Shown: positions 11,135 to 21,738 of the stretch, piece after piece | How the letters are laid out: the number at the start of each line of letters is the position of its first letter | Numbering within the stretch: position 1 is the stretch's first letter | Assembly: GCA_000277445.1 (NCBI GenBank) | Contig: AJWJ01000197.1 | Location: 1 to 39,424 of the forward strand | Length of the DNA stretch: 39,424 nt | Origin: Polysphondylium violaceum | Lineage: Eukaryota; Evosea; Eumycetozoa; Dictyosteliales; Dictyosteliaceae | Reading direction: 5' to 3' | Program-made: the position numbers and the translations under genes | Notes under the pieces: model-generated | Seen by the model: only the letters and a program-made list of their open reading frames with translations | Database searches by the model: none | What the model was told of the DNA's origin: nothing

Positions 11135-11304
11135 GAAATTATGATGAGATTATATTATAGTTAAATAAACAATTATTATGAAAATCTTTAGAGTTTTAAA
11201 TTTTATTTTTTCACTTTTTTTTTTTTCAATTGCACAATTATGTTCAAATGATTATTCTCGAGAGAGGTTTTAGCGCTATTCAGCATTATTTCATTCTCAC
11301 AAAA
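10845..11304. other. Spacer between paralogue copies 2 and 3
   Basis: 460 bp without a gene. It holds a pure AAT array (11050-11130) and T runs just before copy 3. An in-frame ATG at 11230 precedes the copy 3 start, but its extra 25 residues have no counterpart in the paralogues. Confidence 0.65.
11050..11130. repeat. Perfect (AAT)27 microsatellite
   Basis: 81 bases of uninterrupted AAT in the spacer before the third paralogue. It is noncoding here; the perfect array implies recent length change. Confidence 0.95.
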
Positions 11305-13392
11305 ATGATAAATATTAATAACAATAGTAATAATCTATTCCTAAAGATATTAAATAACTCGTTCCTTAGAAAAAAAATATATTCTATTGCTAGACATGTT
11401 TATTTAGTGCAATGTCAATACTTTAACGTTATACCCTATGATATGTTTAATTATCCACTAGAATGGATCATTAAAGAGAGGAATTTAAGCCTATTAAAGT
11501 ATAGATTTCAGACATACTCTAATATGATGAATCTCAAATCAAGCTCTACTACAAATAGATACTATCCATTTAATTTGGATATATGTAAACTATTTACATG
11601 GAAAAGTTTTCCTGTTGATCTTTTCATTGAAATTTATAATCAATTAAAATATAGAAACAATAGTAATAGTAATAGTAGCAAAAATATAACAATGACATTT
11701 GAATTATGTGGAAACTTAATTACTAATTCGAATCAACAAATATTAGAGTATTTGGTTGGTCAAGGTTTTAGTTTATCTTGTCTGAATATATGGGATTCAC
11801 ACGGCCTATTAGAGTCATTGTTAAGAAGCAGATGTCCGTTGTCTGTAAAGTTTCTACTCGAGCACCAACAACATGTCCAATCACCACTCACTCAATGTAT
11901 CTTGGAAAACCAAAACTATACATTATTTGATACAGTATTGATAGATTGTGGATCAGAAAAGATCTATACATTTGATCATCTATTATTAGCCATTCAAAAC
12001 TCACGATGGCTGTTTGTAAAGGCAGCCATTAGGTCATTCTCTGAATTTAACTATGACCTTTTAAATCAAGAAGAACAAAAACAAAACAGATATGATATCT
12101 TGTGGAATGATTTTAAATTCATTGTCTTGCGCAACCAGAGTCCTCATTCCGACAAACTAGAACAACTTGTAAAGTCTTCTTTTCTATCAGACTCTATAGA
12201 GTTTATCAAATTTTTCCAGCACGCTTATGCCAAGGTATTCAAAACTGTTTTCTCTGAATATCAAGGATCAATTAAATCTATTAGTGTCTTGGAGTACCTG
12301 TTATCTATTCATAGTGGTTTCAAGTTTAACCATGATGAGCTGTGGAGATATGCCCTCACAAATAATCATATGGACACTATTAAATACCTTTATCAGCATG
12401 GATACCCTCTCTCTAAATCTGTTGTGGATCAGCCTTTTAAACCAACTAAACAAGTCATCGAATATCTGTGTACGAACAAGATTTCGGAATCTATTAAGAT
12501 TGAAAACAACGATATTCAACTCTTTAGCACTGCACCAGATTTCATCATATATGATGTCAAATCAGCACTCTCACATGCTTTGAAAAATGATGATGTTGCT
12601 CTGTTTAAGTATGTCATTCAAGATTTACCAAATTTTAGATTGGATTTATCTCAGGTGGCCGGTGTGTGGATATTTCAATGTGTAAATTCAGGTTACATAG
12701 CCTGTGACGTTATCAAATATTTGATCGAGAATATAGCAAACAAGAACTTTCATCCCTTTGTATCAATGGAACTTTTGGATAAAGTTGTTCCTTGGCAAAA
12801 CTTTGGTATGACTGATAGTACTTTTAAGAAATTCAAAACCTTTAAAGAGTATCTAATAGAAAAACAAAGTCTTTCCCGGTATAGCTGTAATTTTTGGAGT
12901 GGAAAACCTCTAAACGATCTCTCACAATTGGGTGACAGAATTAAGGATTTCCCTTTTCAAAATCCTGGTATTTTGGATTCTTTTCAGGAACTGACATCAA
13001 CAAAAACTTTGTTTTGTTATATAAAAAGACTGAGAAGGCAATTGACTCCCAGCAAATTAGAGTTTTTGATGAGATTAATTTTATTCGATCATCAATACGT
13101 TATAATAGATTATCTTTTACAAAGAAAACAATTTAATAGTTTGCAAAAAAATCCAATCTGTCCGTTTTTCTTTATAAAGTTGGTGACATTTTCATTAACA
13201 CACTCAAACTACGATGTATTGGCGTACATGTATCACACCCAATGTTTTGAATTTAACAATGATCGCAAAGTTTTAAAATTCCTTCAACAAAGTTCCATTA
13301 TTCCAGATAAAATTTCAGATTTAAAAAATCAAATCAATATTGGTTCAGTAGAAAAATGTGCATTATTATTTTTGCAAACTTTAGTAAAATGA
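11305..13392 (+). CDS. Dictyostelid ankyrin-like family protein, copy 3
   Basis: An intronless gene for about 695 residues from the ATG at 11305 (MININNNSNN), which aligns with the leaders of copies 1 and 2; the upstream ATG at 11230 would add 25 unmatched residues. It is more diverged, but the landmarks are kept in order: FLKILNNSFLRKKIYSI, IPYDMFNYP, a NLSLLKYRFQTYSNMMNL block, LLLAIQNSRWLFVK, ankyrin-like DTIKYLYQHGYPLS, LAYMYHTQCFEFNND and CALLFLQTL at the end. It contains an Asn/Ser insertion near residues 119-128. It lacks the nearly identical 219-nt block shared by copies 1 and 2. Function is unknown. Confidence 0.84.
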   Translation: MININNNSNNLFLKILNNSFLRKKIYSIARHVYLVQCQYFNVIPYDMFNYPLEWIIKERNLSLLKYRFQTYSNMMNLKSSSTTNRYYPFNLDICKLFTWKSFPVDLFIEIYNQLKYRNNSNSNSSKNITMTFELCGNLITNSNQQILEYLVGQGFSLSCLNIWDSHGLLESLLRSRCPLSVKFLLEHQQHVQSPLTQCILENQNYTLFDTVLIDCGSEKIYTFDHLLLAIQNSRWLFVKAAIRSFSEFNYDLLNQEEQKQNRYDILWNDFKFIVLRNQSPHSDKLEQLVKSSFLSDSIEFIKFFQHAYAKVFKTVFSEYQGSIKSISVLEYLLSIHSGFKFNHDELWRYALTNNHMDTIKYLYQHGYPLSKSVVDQPFKPTKQVIEYLCTNKISESIKIENNDIQLFSTAPDFIIYDVKSALSHALKNDDVALFKYVIQDLPNFRLDLSQVAGVWIFQCVNSGYIACDVIKYLIENIANKNFHPFVSMELLDKVVPWQNFGMTDSTFKKFKTFKEYLIEKQSLSRYSCNFWSGKPLNDLSQLGDRIKDFPFQNPGILDSFQELTSTKTLFCYIKRLRRQLTPSKLEFLMRLILFDHQYVIIDYLLQRKQFNSLQKNPICPFFFIKLVTFSLTHSNYDVLAYMYHTQCFEFNNDRKVLKFLQQSSIIPDKISDLKNQINIGSVEKCALLFLQTLVK

Positions 13393-14338
13393 TTTAAATC
13401 ACAATACTTTATTGTATTAAAATGTAAACTGTCCAAGATTTAACCTATACTAGGAAAGGATGATGAATTAATTCTTTCCAAAGATAGAAGTTGTAGTTGT
13501 AAATATAAGAATCAAAGTTAAAATTTTTTCAAAAATTCTAATTTATCAACACATTGTTCCAAGAACCCATCAGCACTATATTTGGAATGAAAGGTTTGAA
13601 CTTAAAAATAAACCTGTGAGCAAGTGAGATATTTAAAAAAGAATCATTTTAAATTGTGGTTATAATAATTTCCAAAAAAAATGGGGATGGGGTGAAAAGT
13701 TATAAAGTATTCTAATTTAAAAAACTATATACCCCTTGTGTGCTTATACACATGATTTACTTTTTTTTTTTAATACTGGGTGAGATTATTATTTATTTTG
13801 GCTAAAGATTTACGAAGTTTAATCTGAGAAAAAAAATTAATCAATGGTTGGATATTTATTGACCGATAAGTTTAATCAAAAATACCAATACTTTAAGTTT
13901 TTAGTGGGTTAAACACCTGGGTTAAATTGTGTTTATGTGTATTGTATGGGTTTTTCCATCTATATCTATATCAATCAAAAGTATATTAATAGTATAGTTT
14001 TTAAGTTGAGTATAAGAATTTAACCACACCCCAACCAAATTTATCGTCATCAAATTGATTCATCATTTTAAAAAAAAAATTAAGCGATAAATTATATCCC
14101 CTCATAGCCAAATTGAGCTTATTAAATAGGGTTTTAACCTTTATTTATTTTAATAATAATAATTTCATTATTATTTATTTTTTATTATAAATTCGAGTAA
14201 TATTAATATTAATATTAATATTAATAATAAAGCACAAACTTTTAATTTAAAAGAGGACTACTAAACAAATATAAAACAATTTAAATTTTGTAAAATCTTT
14301 ATAAAGTTATATTTATTGGCTATTAATAAAATAAAGAG
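13393..14338. other. Intergenic region
   Basis: 946 bp with no supported gene. It contains a small inverted repeat (ggaaag...ctttcc, 13453-13479), and interrupted attaat repeats at about 14199-14230. T and A runs occur throughout. The right end is the presumed promoter of the secreted CBM49 gene. Confidence 0.6.
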
Positions 14339-14821
14339 ATGGTTAATTTTGGATTTATTTTTGGTGTGATTGTCATGTTGTTTGTTGCCAGATATGCCGA
14401 ATCTTTAAGCTGGGAAGTAATTAAATGTGGTGAAGGTTTGTGTGGAATTGGACAGTACTGCTACACAGATCCTGATAATTCCAGTCATTGTCTCCTTACT
14501 AGTGAATTGGACCAATTGGAGATAAAACAAAGTTTAGAAAAAACATGGATTGAAAAGAACAAACAATTTTCTTTATACAGAGTTGCCATCATTAATATTG
14601 GTGATGAAAAAATCACACATGTGGTGTTGGGCATTGACTATACTTTAAATCTTCGTGATAATACATCAATGTGGAATATAAAATATGACGATTTGTATGG
14701 ATATCTAAGTCTTCCTGAACATGTCAAATATATTTCTCCAAACTCTTCGCACATCTTTGGTTATATTGTAAAAGGCCACACCTCACCCAACATGGTAATC
14801 CGATCTGTTTCGTGTAAATAA
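14339..14821 (+). CDS. Secreted CBM49 cellulose-binding protein
   Basis: A single-exon gene for 160 residues. Residues 1-20 form a signal peptide, probably cut near Ala20. A small Cys cluster follows (Cys30, 35, 41, 51). Residues about 66-159 look like a CBM49 domain: aromatic Trp70 and Tyr80, ITHVVLGIDYTLNLRD, MWNI, the LPEHVKYISPNSSHIFGYIV core and a terminal VRSVSC-type strand (IRSVSCK). CBM49 is the C-terminal cellulose-binding module of plant GH9 cellulases and of many dictyostelid extracellular matrix, stalk and spore-coat proteins. Possible N-glycosylation sites are Asn47, Asn108 and Asn135. No catalytic domain is present, so a structural or cellulose-associated role is inferred. It converges with the next gene, 120 bp apart. 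Confidence 0.88.
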   Translation: MVNFGFIFGVIVMLFVARYAESLSWEVIKCGEGLCGIGQYCYTDPDNSSHCLLTSELDQLEIKQSLEKTWIEKNKQFSLYRVAIINIGDEKITHVVLGIDYTLNLRDNTSMWNIKYDDLYGYLSLPEHVKYISPNSSHIFGYIVKGHTSPNMVIRSVSCK

Positions 14822-14941
14822 TAAATACAATAACAACATTTTAATTATGTAAAAATAAAAAAGTAATCATTGTCATTGATTTAGTGTACTTTATAACCCC
14901 AGATTATTGAATTTATTCCTACCATTGTTGGTTTCGTTCTA

Positions 14942-15421
14942 CTATAGTACATGTAATCTTTCTTTCAGTGCTTTTTCTAAATACTCAAATGTACGAGGAG
15001 CTCTAGTATTTAGCTGTGCTAATCCAGTACCTTTTGATGATGGGATGATTGATTAGTAACCTGTGTTACTATTATTGTTGTTGTATTCAAATTATTATTA
15101 TTTACCTAAACCAGCCTCTGGTAATACGATGTGATTATAATTTACAGATATCTTTACAATTTTATCAATGTGTAAATCAATTTTTAAAACATTATCAATG
15201 TACTCATCGTCTGTATAGAATGAAGATTCATACAGATAGGGACCTTTTTTGGTGGGTATTCCAATAGCATTCTTGCAAAACCTTATACATGCTTGACCCT
15301 TTCTACCAATCTTTTTATCATTATCACCAAATATATACAATGATTTGGGTGTAGATTGAACTATTTTGGCCGTCCAATTTCCTTTGTAGATTACTAATTT
15401 ACTAATTTTCTCACTAGTCAT
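14942..15421 (-). CDS. Small protein resembling a bacterial/phage conserved family
   Basis: Two exons on the minus strand, 15421-15106 and 15030-14942, with a 75-nt intron (G|GTAAAT to CAAAAG), giving 134 residues. The intron falls inside a Gly-rich motif that reads LPEAGLGTGLAQL after splicing; the frame then runs through RAPRTFEYLEKALKERL to a stop. The N-terminal half has YIFGDNDKKIGRKGQACIR and NAIGIPTKKGP. From memory, FGDN, GGQA-I/V-R and N-x-x-GIPTK motifs in this order mark a small family common in phages and bacteria (DUF7831-like), of unknown biochemical role. There is no signal peptide or membrane segment, so cytosol or nucleus is expected. It diverges from the spartin-like gene across 329 bp. 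The exon model is well supported; the family is a recollection. Confidence 0.8.
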
Positions 15422-15750
15422 ATTTATATTCTATAGATCTCTTTGTTTTTTACAATTTGTAATACGAATCGAGTGACGTCTATAAAAAAAACCTAAAAAA
15501 AATTGTAAAATTAAAAAAAAAAAAAAAGGTTTTAATTATTTTTTATTTATTATTTTAATTAATTTATTATTATTGGTAACAACTTAACTTGTTTATTTGG
15601 GAAAATGAAACAACGACAAACTTTTAGAATTTATTTATAAAATACATTTTCTTTTTTTGTTTACACACATCAACACACGCATAAATATAGTAATATAAAC
15701 AAAAAACACACGCGAAATACTCGATACACTCAAAATAACACACTAAAAAA
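15422..15750. other. Short divergent upstream region
   Basis: 329 bp between divergent starts. It contains A and T runs (for example 15513-15527) and no other feature I can support. It presumably serves both genes. Confidence 0.6.
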
Positions 15751-17470
15751 ATGGAAGAAATTATTGAAGCTTGTAAACTAACACAAAGCTCCACAGATGT
15801 TTTGATTGAAAATGTTGTCAAAAAGTCAAGTGAACTAAGCTTTGACGCCATCGACAAAGCATTTAATATAGCAATTAATAACTATAATGGAACTATTAGT
15901 AGTTTAGAAACTTTACTAAATAGTATATATTGTTTTTTACTTTTACCATAAACAGATTGATACCTATTTGGATATAGATATTAATACATACATATACATA
16001 CGTATACATATAATACATATAGATAATAATGAATTACAAAATATACAAGACTTAATCAATGATTCAAACAAGAGAAAGAATATCATTATATCATTGAAAG
16101 CCATTACATTGGGCAAAAAGATTAAATCTAGAGACTGTACTTCAATCCTGACACTATCCAATTGTGTAGTGTACAGATGGAAAGAAGACGATGTCAAGGG
16201 AAGACAAGACATTGAATTTGAAATTATTGAAAAAGAAATTCTTGGCGAAGGTCCTTTATATTTATTGAAAGCAAAGAATACAGGTGATATTGATTTACAT
16301 TTTATTCAAATTGCATTTAAACAACAAGAGGACAAAGAAGAGGACGAAGACGATAGACTCAGATTCGCCATCACAAGTCAAACTCCAATACTACTATTCA
16401 ACAAAGGTCACTATGTTTTACAATTGAATGGATATTTCTATGGAATCATTTTACCCGAAACCATACCTCAAGTGTATATTGATGTATTGGAGAAACAGTT
16501 GGCTTTGATCTCTTATTTTGGTGTTGTTAAACAGCAATCACCAACCTTACCAGCAGCAGCATCATCTACAACAACAGCAGAACTACCACTACCAATATCA
16601 CTCGCAAAAGAACAAGATGAAGTTGGATTTGCTATAAAGTCACTCAAGATGGCTAGTAGTGGGGTCGACAGTGGATCACAAACTATTAGAAGTGGTATAT
16701 TGGCCGCCTCTTCATCCATTTCTTCTAGTCTTAGAAGCGGTGGATTTGTACTTAAATCCAATCTTGAAAAACACAAGACCGCCACCGTTGTCTCTCCATT
16801 TGTATTGGAAGGTGTTGGATATCTCAAGTCTGCCACCGGTACTGCCAAGAGTGGCTCAAGCTTTGTCATTGACTCCCTAGCCGGCTTAATTGAAGGTGTG
16901 GGTACAGGTTTAATTGCTGGTGTAAAGATGATCGTCCCTGAAAGCACAAAGAATGAAAACAATGAAACCATGAATGCCGCTCTTGACTTTGGCAAGACAT
17001 CCATCAAAGCCATTGGTTCTATTATTGATGCCTTCTCTGAAGGTGTAACTCAAATCTATACCGAAGCTACTAGTACAACTGGTATTGTATTTTCATCATA
17101 CTTATTATTATCACTATAACCATTATCACATCCTAACTAATATTTCTCTACCCCCCATTTAGAATCTGTTTTGGAACACAAGTATGGTGAATATGTGGCC
17201 AAAGTTGGCTCTGATACAATGGGTGTAGGCAAACATATCTTTGACACTGCTACAACATTGTCTTTTGGAAGCTCAAAAGCAATCGCCTTTAAAATTGCTA
17301 AAAATGGAGGTACAAAGATCATTGAAACTGAATTTAATCTAAAAGATAATAAAGTTATTCAAAATGAAGAGCAAGAGCAAGAACAAGAACAAGAACAACA
17401 AGAAGAGGAAGAAGAACAAGATATGGATACACAAACCTCACAACAACAACCACTTGTAAATACTCAATAA
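15751..17470 (+). CDS. Spartin/senescence-domain protein
   Basis: Three exons, 15751-15922, 16023-17081 and 17163-17470, giving 512 residues. The introns are 100 and 81 nt; the second, ACTG|GTATTG to TTTAG|AA, restores frame exactly. For the first, an acceptor at 15977 would also keep frame but would add a Tyr/Ile-rich stretch that looks noncoding. Residues about 75-200 form a beta-rich N-terminal region with VVYRWKEDD and a PETIPQVY segment. From about residue 240 comes a Gly/Ala/Ser-rich amphipathic stretch (FAIKSLKMASSGV, GVGYLKSATGTAKSG, GVGTGLIAGVK), the pattern of the plant senescence/spartin domain that binds lipid droplets. After VLEHKYGEYVAKVG the protein ends in a Glu/Gln-rich tail. 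The lipid-droplet role is inferred from the family. Confidence 0.82.
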
Positions 17471-19221
17471 ACACAACAATATATTTATTTATGATTCACT
17501 AAGAGATAGAAATACTCTACCACGTGGACCCAACTTTTGATGACGAGGATGGGTTAGAGAGTCTGTGTAAATTATTTTTTTTTTTAAAGTGTCCTGTCCT
17601 GACTCATCTTAAACGGTTAAAAAAAAATCATATGAGGCGTAGTATGGTGATGATCTTTGAATATTCTATTGAAACGTGGATCCTCAGTTTTTAGAGATAC
17701 CATTTGAGAAAAGGCACTGAAAAAATATCTTTGTCGTTAATTTTTTTTTTGTAAAATTTTAAAAATAAAAAAAAATGCAACGTTTCGACGATGGTCAAGG
17801 GTTTTTTTGGTGAAGATAAAAATTTAATTTTAAAATATTTATTATTATTATTATTCTATTCTATTCACTATCATCAGACAGGCGCTGCTTAAAAGGGATT
17901 GATTCTGAATCATCATTCATAAACAACACAGAGAATTTTTTATTTATTTTTCACACCACACTTATACAAAATTAATAATTATTTGTAATAAAGGTAAGTA
18001 GTTTTGTGATGATCAGTCAGTTTACATTTATTGTTTTAGTAATGTCGAGCTCTATCTATCCATCCATACACCTTTTTAGAGTATGAATAGGGGTGATATA
18101 TTAAAATTTGTAGTTTTTATTTTTATTTATTTACCACACTATAAATATCTTTCATTTACTTCACACGCACACACTATTGTGTGTACAAATTGTAGTTGTC
18201 CAAAATCAGTGGGGGTGTATCTAATGAGTATGACAGACACTTTTCATCGTGCATACAATAAAAATCACACACACACATAACCCCAACAATCATACACTCA
18301 CATGTGCCATATTGATAGACAAGATAGCTGTTGTCGTGTGGGGAGAGGTGTGATTTGATAGAATATTACATCTTATTTTTTACAATTTTGTCAATGTTTT
18401 TTTATTTTTCATACTATCAACACAAATAAAAGAAACTAGACAAGATTAATTAATTACACACAACAGAGCGCGACTTCAAGTGATTATCTATAGCAATTAT
18501 TCAATTATTATTACAATACATAGATATCTATATAATTATTTACCAGATAAAGCGATATAGAATCGTGTCGTCTTTTTTTGATTTTTTTTACACATTCTTT
18601 TCAGATAGGATTAATTCTTTTGGTGTATGTGACCCCCCCATTATATTTCAATTCCTTTATTATTATTTCCGATCCATCAAAATAAGCACTCACCCTCACC
18701 CGCCCCACTCAACACCAACACACAAGCCAAACAATACACTCATATTTACGGATTTAAATATAAATATATAAATATAAAGGTCAGAAAAAGAGATCATATT
18801 GTTTATTATCTAATACCAATACAGCATCTAGATATCTATCTATAGCATTAAAATATCATTAAAAAGTTTTATCATTAAAACTAAACATTTAAAAAAAAAA
18901 AAAAAACGTACGATTGGTGTTGTGTGTTTGGTGTGTTGCTAGTTCACTTGTGTGCAAATTTTATTTGATTTTATTCTGTGTGTTCTTTTTTTTTTTTCTT
19001 TTTATTTGTTTATTTGTGCGTGTGTGTTTATTTATTTTATTAATTAGCATCATATGATTATCATACTTACAGACCTCTTATTTTATTTGTCTATCATTAG
19101 GGAATAGTATTAATATTAATTTAATTGTAATACAACAACAACAACAACAAACTAAACTACAAATAACAGTAACAATAGTTTGTAAAATATAACACGCACA
19201 TATACATAACAATCATATAAA
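17471..19221. other. Long gene-free region upstream of amidotransferase
   Basis: 1.75 kb with no supported protein gene. Frames at 18083-18280 and 18565-18771 have low-complexity composition and no motif. A strong splice donor (AAG|GTAAGT) lies at 17994. A pyrimidine-rich acceptor ends at 19100, so a 5' UTR intron of about 1.1 kb in the amidotransferase transcript is possible. A G-rich patch (gtgtggggagaggtgtg, near 18337) and CA-rich patches near 18690-18725 may be regulatory. Confidence 0.5.
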
Positions 19222-21302
19222 ATGAATCCAAATATTTTAAGAAGATTAGAGGTAACTCAAAGACATTTGATTGAATCTAATAACACCAATAGCACCAATG
19301 TAGATTATGATTCACCAATGTTGGAAACTGAAGATACATGTGGTATCATTGGTTTTGTTGGTAAAGAAGAAGCAGTTGGTTATTTATTGGAAGGTTTATC
19401 AATTTTAGAAAACAGAGGTTATGATTCAGCCGGTATGACCACCATCTCACCAAACAGTGATTTAGTTACTTCTAAATATGCAAGTTTAAATACAACCAGT
19501 GATGCCATTTCAAGATTAAAATCAAGTTCACATGTAATTATTATATATTATTATTGTTATAAACATCAATTATATACTTACTAATTCATAACCAAATACT
19601 AGATGCATAAAGGTCACGTAGTTGGTATTGCACACACTAGATGGGCTACACATGGTGCCAAGACTGACAAGAATGCACATCCACATATTGATGATAAAAA
19701 TAGAGTTGCCGTTATTCATAATGGTGTCATTGAAAATAATCAAGCACTTAGAGAAGAAATTGAAAAGAAAGGTATTACATTTAGATCAGAAACCGATACA
19801 GAAGTTATTGCCCAATTAGTAAGTTGTTGTTGATTAATTTGAAATGATATAAAAAAATGTGTATATTAATAATAATATAATCAAAAAAGATTGGAGGTTT
19901 TATAGATCAAGGATTACCAATTGTTGAAGCAATTAAAGAAACACAATTAAAATTACAAGGTACTTGGGGTATTGCAGTTGTTTGTAAAGATAATCCCGAT
20001 CAAATTGTTGCAGCCAAGAATGGTTCACCATTACTTATTGGTATTGGTAAAGATCGTATGTTTATTGCCTCTGAAGCAGGTGCATTCTCTAGACACACCA
20101 AGGAATTTATTTCAATGGAAAACGGAGAGATTGCCGTTTTGAGAGCCGATGGTCATTCATTGGATCTCAGTAGAATTGAATTGGCAGCACATGAAACCAT
20201 TCAATTGTCACCAGAGCCTTATCCACATTGGACCATCAAAGAGATTATGGAGCAACCCATGTCCATCTCTAGAGCCCTCAACTATGGTGGTCGTATTTTT
20301 GACGATAGTCGTGTTAAATTGGGTGGTTTGGAAGATGCCAAAGACATCTTGCTCCCCATCAAGAACCTTATTATCACTGGTTGCGGTACCTCTTTCTTTG
20401 CCGCTCAATTTGGTGCCAAGATCATGAGATATTTGGGCGCCTTTGACACTGTCCAAGTCGTAGACAGTGGTGAAGTTTCAAGAGAAAACCTTCCACACAG
20501 CGCTGCTGGTGTTTTGATGATTTCACAGAGTGGTGAGACCAAGGATGTCAGTCGTGTCATGAATTTGGCCGAAGAGATGGGTGTACCCAAATTTGCTGTC
20601 GTCAATGCCGTAGGTTCGTTGATTGCCCGTGGTTCAAACTGTGGTGTCTATTTGAATGCCGGTCGTGAACACGCTGTCGCCTCCACCAAGGCCTTTACCT
20701 CACAAGTCACTGTCCTCTCTTTGATTGCCAACTGGTTTGCCCAACACAGAAACCTCGAAGAAGGCAAACGTAGACACTTGATCGAATCACTTCACAGACT
20801 TCCAACCAATCTCGGTATGGCTCTCCGTGTCCGTGACAAATGCAAAGAAATTGCCGCCAAACTCTACAAAAAGGACAGTTTATTCGTTTTGGGTAAAGGT
20901 TACTCTGAACCAATCGCCTACGAAGGTGCTTTGAAAATCAAAGAAATCACTTATATTCACGCCGAAGGTTACTCTGGTGGCGCCCTCAAACACGGTCCTT
21001 TTGCCCTCATTGAACAAGGCACTCCAATCATTTTAATCATTCTCGATGACGTCAATGCTCAATTGATGAGAATCGCCGCTGAAGAAGTCAAAGCACGTGG
21101 TGCCTATACCATTGTCATCACCAACAGCTCACCATTGGCCAAACACTGTGCCGACGATGTCTTGTTGATTCCAAGCAATGGTGTTTTAACTCCCTGTTTA
21201 GCTGCCATCCCACTTCAATTAATTGCCTATGAAGTCGCCATGCTCAGAGGTATCGATCCAGATAGACCAAGAAATTTGGCCAAAGCTGTCACAACTGATT
21301 AA
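19222..21302 (+). CDS. GFPT: Glutamine:fructose-6-phosphate amidotransferase
   Basis: Makes glucosamine-6-phosphate from fructose-6-phosphate and glutamine, the first step of the hexosamine pathway to UDP-GlcNAc. Exons are 19222-19533, 19603-19818 and 19890-21302, with introns of 69 and 71 nt, both phase 0, giving 646 residues. The Ntn glutaminase domain has [32 protein letters not shown] and [10 protein letters not shown]. Two SIS isomerase domains follow, with [29 protein letters not shown] and [12 protein letters not shown], and the end is PRNLAKAV. The catalytic Cys is residue 40, not residue 2, so the 39 residues before it must be removed or the enzyme cannot have its usual free N-terminal Cys. 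Without them the length, 607, equals bacterial GlmS; the linker insertion of animal and fungal enzymes is absent. Codon use becomes C-richer in exon 3, as in well-expressed genes. Confidence 0.96.
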
Positions 21303-21738
21303 AATCATCTAAAATCAAAATCAATATACTACTACCACTGATAGTATCCTGTACTTGGATATCATTAGACACATCATTATCTTACAAATAATGAAAAAAA
21401 GTAAAAAATAAAATATAATTCTATTTGTTCGTTTTTTTTTTATTCAGTATATCTATGGAACCAAAAATATCTTCTCAAATATTTCAGGTGGGATATCACA
21501 CCACCATTATGGGGTGATTTTCCACTTGAACCCAAGCCCGCAAATTTTTTTACTCCCATTTTTTTTGTTTTTTTTTAAATTTCAAAAGTATCATTCGATT
21601 CTACCTGATTTCCACAATCCATGAAAAAAAAAACTAAAGTCTGGGGGAAAAAGACTTAAAAAAACACCTCAGCAAAAGTATAAATTGATTAGAGTCATTT
21701 TTTTTTGATTTTCTTCAAATCCAAATCATCCTTTTATC
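21303..21738. other. Short intergenic region
   Basis: 436 bp between tandem plus-strand genes. It contains T runs and a G/C-richer patch near 21485-21545 (gggatatcacaccaccatt). No gene is seen. It presumably holds the FNIP gene promoter. Confidence 0.6.

Noticed and set aside
13453-13479. Small inverted repeat ggaaag...ctttcc around a gaattaattc palindrome, as a possible structured RNA
   Set aside because: Six-base stem in A/T-rich DNA is expected by chance; no snoRNA boxes or class I RNA motif (CCTTACAGCAA) found.
15923-15977. Shorter first intron in the spartin-like gene
   Set aside because: Also keeps frame, but exon 2 would begin with an Ile/Tyr/His stretch that looks like unspliced intron; the acceptor at 16022 is preferred.
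16513-17013. 166-codon minus-strand frame
   Set aside because: Lies wholly inside the spartin-like exon, whose plus frame has domain features; no motif of its own.
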